A DNA stretch of 64,000 bases, taken from contig WNNJ02003177.1 of assembly GCA_012934845.2 (NCBI GenBank), positions 1-64,000 on the forward strand. The letters are read 5' to 3'. The notes below the pieces were generated by a model that saw nothing but the letters and a program-made list of their open reading frames with translations, was not told where the DNA came from and searched no databases. Made by a program: the position numbers and the translations under genes. This DNA is from Pomphorhynchus laevis. Its lineage: Eukaryota; Acanthocephala; Palaeacanthocephala; Echinorhynchida; Pomphorhynchidae. This document shows positions 59,086 to 64,000 of this stretch, piece after piece; the stretch's first letter is position 1; each line of letters opens with the position of its first letter.

Positions 59086-59216
59086 TATCAGTAAGAAGAC
59101 TGGAATAAGAAAGTTAGAGATTCTTGTTTTTCCTTTTTTTTTGACTTACTTTTTTAATCACATTATTTATCACTGTTTTTTGTACTAGTAAGAAAATCTT
59201 ATTATATTGTTTCTGC

Positions 59217-59422
59217 AACATCGAATGGATTGTGCAAATTATATTAGACTAATTACTTTTGCCAATTTCGATAGTTTATCGGATATTGTCTACGCTTGTG
59301 AATAAGACCATTAATAGCTAAACCATCACTTGTCTTAAAATTTTTTACATTTACATTCTTATAATTAGCAGTTTTAATTTGACACAAAAGAGTAAGGCGC
59401 TTTTGCAGATCGCGTTTCACTG
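59217..59422 (-). pseudogene. Beta-spectrin CH2 exon, proximal piece
   Basis: After an acceptor-like GTTTACAG (59423-59430) the minus strand encodes KRDLQKRLTLLCQIKTANYK, then NVNVKNFKTSDGLAINGLIH, the conserved first half of the second calponin-homology domain that binds actin. Two TAA codons (59253-59255 and 59244-59246) interrupt it before YNLHNPFDVAE. The frame is then split by the non-LTR insertion. The exon continues at 55310. Confidence 0.85.
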
Positions 59423-59449
59423 CTGTAAACTTATTTAATATTTATTTCC

Positions 59450-60088
59450 TTGTTTTTTACGAATGACATTGTTTCGTTACTTCGAGGCTAGCTACAGATT
59501 TTCCGATCTTTGACAAACTTTGTTAACAGTATTTTGCGAATTTCGATAGTAGATCAGAAATTGTCTATACTTGTGAATAAGAGCATTAATAGTTAAACCA
59601 TAACTGCTTTCAACTTCTTTAACATTTATATCGTAAATTTGAACACGTAATATATTATAGGCTGATATATATGATAAGCTAATTGTATACAATACTTATA
59701 TTATATATAATAATTTTTTTATATATAATAAAAAATTTAAATTTAGTTGCTATATTTTTATTAATATTTTAAATATATTATAATATGAATATAATCTATG
59801 TTTTATAATATATAATATATAAATATTATTTCTATTATTATAATATTTTTATTTATTATAAGCGTATTTATATATTTCATTATCTTTATGTGTTAATAAA
59901 GAATATAAATCAGCATCATTCAAATATTTCAGACGTGAACATTTAAAAAAACGTAAAATAATTGTCAACAATTTTACTGGTAAAATAATTTCAAAATAAC
60001 TGCCAGCATTTGCAGTTTTTCAATGAGCACAAAGTAGGAACAAACCTGCGAATAATATAATTTAGATTTCCTCAATTTTAAACAGTTT
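59450..60088. repeat. Inverted repeat arm 2
   Basis: Reverse complement of 49438-50076, also 639 bases. It lies between spectrin exon 1 and the CH2 exon, so it is inserted in, or forms part of, the former intron. Confidence 0.88.
59465..59690 (-). pseudogene. Second beta-spectrin CH2 fragment in arm 2
   Basis: The minus-strand frame reads DINVKEVESSYGLTINALIH and on to the chimera junction (VNKVCQRSENL), then a TAG. It is the same CH2/repeat chimera as copy C, cut off at 59450. It lies 30 bases before a different CH2 exon, so two CH2 versions are in series here. Confidence 0.8.
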
Positions 60089-60311
60089 ATAATTTTATAC
60101 TTATATTGTATAAAATTAATTGTTTACTATATTTTTAATAATAAATATTTTAAGTATATTATAATATGAATATAATATATGTTTTATAAAATATAATATA
60201 TAAATATTAAATCTATTATTATAATATTTTTATTTATTATAAGCGTATTTATATATTTCATTATCTTTATGTATAAATAAAGAATATAAATCAGCATCAT
60301 TCAAATATTTC
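60089..60311. repeat. Tandem repeat of intron-like sequence
   Basis: Resembles 59690-59930 in direct orientation (shared TTATTTATTATAAGCGTAT and CATCATTCAAATATTTCAG). It ends exactly where spectrin exon 1 homology begins. Confidence 0.75.
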
Positions 60312-60515
60312 AGCTCTATTTAAATGGGAATTAATCCACTTTGTAAATGTCTTCTTCTGAACATGTTCTCTTTCACCAGCAAGCACACGAATACGGGTTC
60401 GTTCAAACATAAGAGCTTGCGATGACTCAACATTGTCATCTAGCGATATTCCGTTTAGATTTGACGAAGTCCATTGTTCCCCATCATACGATAAGTTCGG
60501 CAAAACTTCCGCCAT
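60312..60515 (-). pseudogene. Beta-spectrin first coding exon, truncated
   Basis: The minus strand has an acceptor (TTTTTTACACTTACAG) directly before ATG at 60515. A 72-codon frame follows, containing [20 protein letters not shown] and [11 protein letters not shown], the conserved start of the actin-binding domain in beta-spectrins. After NSHLNR the sequence enters the intron-like repeat without a GT donor, so the exon is cut by rearrangement. The rest of CH1 is not found in the window. The acceptor before the ATG implies a spliced 5' untranslated region. Confidence 0.82.
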
Positions 60516-60559
60516 CTGTAAGTGTAAAAAATTAAAGTGAAATCAAATGTTAATTTGTA

Positions 60560-61448
60560 AAACGATAATAAAGAATATAAATAAGCTTCATTCAAATATT
60601 TCAGATGTGAACAGTTAAAAAACGTAAAATAATTGTCTACAATTTTACTGATCTTTTTATAAAAATAAACACCTGTATGTGCAGTTTTTCAATGAGCGCA
60701 AAGCAGGAACAAACCCGCGAATAATAGAATTTAGATTTCTTCAATTTTAAATAGAGTTTAACAAATTTAAAGCACATTGTATGATTTCAAATCAATAATT
60801 TGTAGAACAAAATTTGCCTAATACATTTAGAGTAGTAATATAGAATGACTCGAAATCAAATGATTAATAGTTGAACAAGCTAATTCATAATTAAGTTGCT
60901 TAGGTTATCAATCTATTCTTTGATTATAGTGGTCTGATGATCAAATAAAAAGTGCAAGCGCGACTACCGTCGCACATAATAAAATTTCTTTTTATTGTAT
61001 TCAAGATGAATACAAGCTCTTTCTCTTTCTTAATGAAACAAGAAATGTATAAGAATTATATAATCTTTTTAATCAATACGAGAATATTACTGTTGTAGAC
61101 AGTAATATAGCAATAAAGTTTTCCTATGTATACACAAAATAGTCAAATCGATTAGCAGAAAATGACGAATGCTAGCAGAATTTATCTCTTATTTTTGCTA
61201 CAAAAAATAAACCGTAAAAACACGGTTTGTAGAGAAATATCAAATTGACAATATCGGCGAAGAGATTCGTCAGATCAATATACATGCCCGGTGTAATGCC
61301 AAGACGATAAATAACAAGAAATATTGCAAACCTAACATTTTTGAGATATGAAATGCAAAAACACCACATTTTTGAAAATTGTAAATGTTTAACATATTGG
61401 CATTCTGTAAGACTTGGCTTAGCTGGAATAGTAATATAAAATGGCGCG
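60560..61448. other. Spectrin upstream flank with repeat remnants
   Basis: 60560-60870 holds an inverted relative of the intron-like repeat (CATTCAAATATTTCAGATGTG and the TTTGATTTCG family). 61366-61430 is shared with 31034-31101. No gene is seen. Confidence 0.5.
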
Positions 61449-61600
61449 AGATCAAATGTGCAATAATTGAAAATATGTGACTAACTGACAAATATTTATT
61501 TGATATTGTATTTGCACATAAATTATATATCAAAAATACAATTGTTTTGTAAATAAATTATTTAGTGAACTATATCGTTCGTAAAACCAACAACGCCGAA
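61449..61600 (-). repeat. Unoccupied MITE target site
   Basis: The minus strand reads GTCAGTTAGTCACAT, ATTTTCAAT, TATTGCACATTTGAT, the same flanks as around 49001-49318 but with one ATTTTCAAT (61466-61474) and no element. It is a paralogous site that never received the MITE. Confidence 0.88.
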
Positions 61601-62465
61601 TCCCACTCCCACAAAACGTGGAGTTTTATTGGTGTGGGATTGTATATATGACGTTTATAGGTAGTCGAAAGCAACGCGGTAGCTTGTCATGAGAGGTAAG
61701 AATTAAATTCGGTCAAACTCTCATTTACCAAATATATGGAAGAGTTGGATAGCTGACTGAAAGAAGGCCACACTGATGGCATCGAAGTGAAACTTTTTGT
61801 AAGCAACGTATCTTCTTCTATCTGCCAGCGAATAAGGTCATGAAATATGGTATGATGTTGGCGCGACTGCTCAGTACAGATGGGTTTCAACAACAACTAC
61901 TTATGAAGCGGTAATATGTCGAGAAGAGAATTATTTGTAGAGCAATGAAAAGTGGAGGAAGGTGGTTTGTGAATATAATAGTCGTTCGTGGTTCTGCTGT
62001 TTGCTGCATTAATCCAACGACCAGTTCTGTCGTTGACGTCAACGATTAAAATGTCGTAGCCACTACCTAAAATACGGTCCAGGAGGCCACGGTTTTTGTG
62101 AATATCTCCTGGCTGGACATAGATATTGGCTATGCTGATGCGTTTACCGTTTTTACAGTGTGATATAGCTAAACAAGACAGGGCTGGACAAGAATAGTTA
62201 AGTAAGAGAGATTATCTTAGGGAGCTCGTTACTAGGATTAAAAGACCTTGAAATAAAGAGAATGAAGGTGGGGTTATGTACGGAGTATAGTGGCTGTAGA
62301 TGTGCTTAGGAATAAATCGAGTAATGTCGTGGGGGAGCATGATAGACTGAGGAATACAACATCTGCATCTCTACCAGATAGAAGGCTAAGGGCAGAAGCA
62401 CCTTATGAATTCAACGTAATGATATTCAGTGAAAAAGGCTCTTGATTACTTTGCATTATGTTAAG
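61600..62465 (-). pseudogene. Non-LTR ORF2 endonuclease region, dead
   Basis: On the minus strand it aligns with ORF2 from its start (EPFSLNII) through the QPGDIHKNRGLLDRIL region, VDVNDRTGRWINAA (GDFND altered to VDVND) and ESLTEFNSYLS, ending near 61612. A 69-codon frame lies at 61896-61687. RT sequence is absent. Confidence 0.8.
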
Positions 62466-63720
62466 TTAGCTGGAGTAGGATGCCTCCTCCTTGTCCGAAC
62501 CGGAGGTAAGAAGGTTGCCCTTCCCACACTCAGCCGGACAAGTTAGAGACACTTACCCACGGGCGTTATCTTTATTTCTCCTTCGTGACCACATCTGCCA
62601 ATCTCTAGAGGTTTACACTCTGCTTGGCAATTGTAATAGGAGGCACTTTCTTGTAGGAAGACAGTATTGGTTTCTTGGAAGAGGAGGTGAATCTTCTCTT
62701 AGAATCCATACTTGAAGAATTTGATTTTGCTCTCTTAATTGAATATTTAGCAACAGGAAGAGAGATTATGGAATGCTAAGAGGGTGTATTCGCCAAACTG
62801 GCAATCAATAATTCAATCGATCGAGTTGCTTCTTGTTGAAATGTTATAAAGAAGTTAAAATTTAGATCATATTAGGCCAGGTGAGTTACACACCGAATTT
62901 GCCGTTACGGGGTAGAGTAGGCATTATTCTTTACTGTGTATCTTTTTATATAGTCCTTGAATGCTGAACATCTTATTGACCACTCAGGACATTCAAGTCC
63001 GCAATTCGTGCATTTTGGGGCTCGTTTGCATTGCGTGTCATGGATGGATTCATCAGATCCACACACTCCGCATTTCTTCATCTTACCACTGGTGGAGTTC
63101 CAGTGTCCTCACATGTGACACTTGTTACAATGTGGAAATGTAATATTGTTCGCACTTGCAATTGTAAAGTTTAGATTGCAACCATAAAAGGATTGAATGC
63201 TGCATTAGACAGAGGATGGGCATTGTCCTCTTCTGTATTTGCGAATGCAATAGGAAGAGCTTGGTCGTCTTTGCTTTAATGAATCTAATGTTTTGAATGG
63301 TTCAAAGCTTTTGAAGCTTTGCGATATATTCTTTTTCTAGTTCGGTGATAATATTAGTTATCTTTACTGACGACATAACAGGCTTTGATACTAGAGTTCC
63401 TTTATGGAAACAATATTCTTTGAAGAACTTAGCAGAGGTGGCTAGTTCCGAGGATACGAAGGATATCCTTTAGTAGTTCTTCAACACTTTTGCAGAGTTA
63501 ATCATAACTCTATTAGGTTCTGTATTAAAATTTTTTCTCAGAAATTCGTTAAAATACTGTTTTTTGCATTGTAATTGTGGGGGTAATGTTAACCAGATTA
63601 ACGAGTTTATTTAAGGGAGGAAGCTCCTTCATTTCAAGATTTAGAATTACTAACCTTAATTTTTTCAGTTTGCATATTTGTTAGCACTTCGTCCGTTATT
63701 CGCTTGACAAAATAGTTATG
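62466..63720 (-). pseudogene. Non-LTR ORF1, dead
   Basis: It lies immediately upstream of the ORF2 remnant on the same strand, as in the intact element. A zinc-knuckle patch (KKCGVCGSDESIHDTQC) is visible near 63080-63030, and the start region resembles ELPPLNKLVNLV near 63620. Many stops and frameshifts are present. Confidence 0.75.
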
Positions 63721-63929
63721 TTAAAATAATATTTGTATTTTGCTTAACGTTCTCGAGTAAAAGTTTGATCTCTTTGACTTAAAATTAAAAAAAATATTAA
63801 TAATAAGGATTTTGTTAATAACTAGAAAGTTTTAAAATGAAAAGCATATTCTCTGCATTGAAAACATTGAAAACAAAGTCAGTCCGGTAGTTAATGTAGA
63901 CTTCATTGTTTCACGGCATCAGGTACACA

Positions 63930-64000
63930 GGGATCTCAATATTCGGCCAGGAGAAATTCAAAAGAACCGTGACTTCCTGGAGGTTATATTAGGTAGCAGT
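63930..64000 (+). pseudogene. Non-LTR ORF2 endonuclease fragment at window end
   Basis: The plus frame reads LNIRPGEIQKNRDFLEVILG, matching VYIRPGEIHKNRELLDSII of the intact ORF2. The copy is cut by the window edge and lies head to head with the minus-strand copy before it. Confidence 0.75.

Larger units (their letters stand above)
55321..59206 (+). mobile_element. Intact non-LTR retrotransposon, Jockey-like
   Basis: The 3.9-kb element has a 5' leader, ORF1 (55427-56593), ORF2 (56626-59085) and a 3' region with pyrimidine runs and no clear poly(A). Both ORFs are open and all key motifs are present, so it could be active or only recently silenced. The first bases (55325-55349) are identical to 54416-54440 of the neighbouring spectrin sequence and are probably junction filler rather than element sequence. 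Dead relatives lie at 1004, 14910, 35924, 43868, 44066-47500, 61600 and 63930. Absence of an RNase H domain and the ORF1 zinc knuckles favour the Jockey group, but no tree was made. Confidence 0.9.
55311..59216. repeat. 10-bp target-site duplication of the intact non-LTR element
   Basis: TTGTTTCTGC occurs at 55311-55320 and 59207-59216. Joining the flanks across one copy gives a continuous spectrin CH2 reading (FDVAE, then TKLVISD on the minus strand). This fixes the insertion point and shows no flanking deletion. Confidence 0.88.

Overview
The window looks like AT-rich, repeat-dominated nuclear DNA of an invertebrate animal, most plausibly an arthropod. This rests on insect-style non-LTR retrotransposons with three zinc knuckles in ORF1, GIY-YIG Penelope-like elements, and many fragments of a metazoan beta-spectrin gene with recognisable splice acceptors. 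I cannot name the species. I find no intact host gene, rRNA, tRNA or CRISPR array. The only full-length undamaged genes are ORF1 and ORF2 of one young non-LTR element (55321-59206).

Layout. Positions 1-8395 and 13909-22300 are two near-identical copies (A and B) of one segment. Each carries remnants of an unrecognised coding region, a dead reverse transcriptase (RT) fragment, a beta-spectrin fragment, two foldback MITEs and Penelope-like pieces. 8367-11332 holds two inverted Penelope-like copies around a 0.4-kb spacer. 11335-13908 is unassigned, with decayed coding-like stretches. 22271-35100 is mostly Penelope-like copies and their terminal tails, with one 2.1-kb segment (26612-28735) duplicated at 38331-40440. 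35390-38245 has a second Penelope lineage and a dead non-LTR copy; 41330-42240 has a second non-LTR lineage on the minus strand. 42900-47500 is a mosaic of Penelope-like and non-LTR pieces. 47960-51165 is a third, older copy (C) of the spectrin-fragment module.

52555-60515 on the minus strand is a decayed beta-spectrin locus: first coding exon, a CH2 exon and about eight spectrin repeats, with at least four lesions in the repeats plus stops in CH2. The young non-LTR element sits inside the CH2 exon with a 10-bp target-site duplication. 61600-64000 has two further dead non-LTR copies head to head.

Main observations. (1) The dominant Penelope-like family has its endonuclease upstream of its RT, as in Naiad-type elements, and has a recurring terminal module that can fold as a pseudoknot. 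(2) A foldback MITE at 49001-49318 has a 9-bp duplication, and an unoccupied version of its site lies at 61449-61600. (3) The non-LTR insertion in beta-spectrin has an exact target duplication and 25 bases of apparent templated filler from the neighbouring spectrin sequence. (4) Beta-spectrin has been amplified as chimeric CH2/repeat fragments, one of which keeps an open frame. (5) Several hammerhead-like motifs carry a compensating change at the C3-G8 core pair. No searches could be run; family calls are from motifs read by eye.
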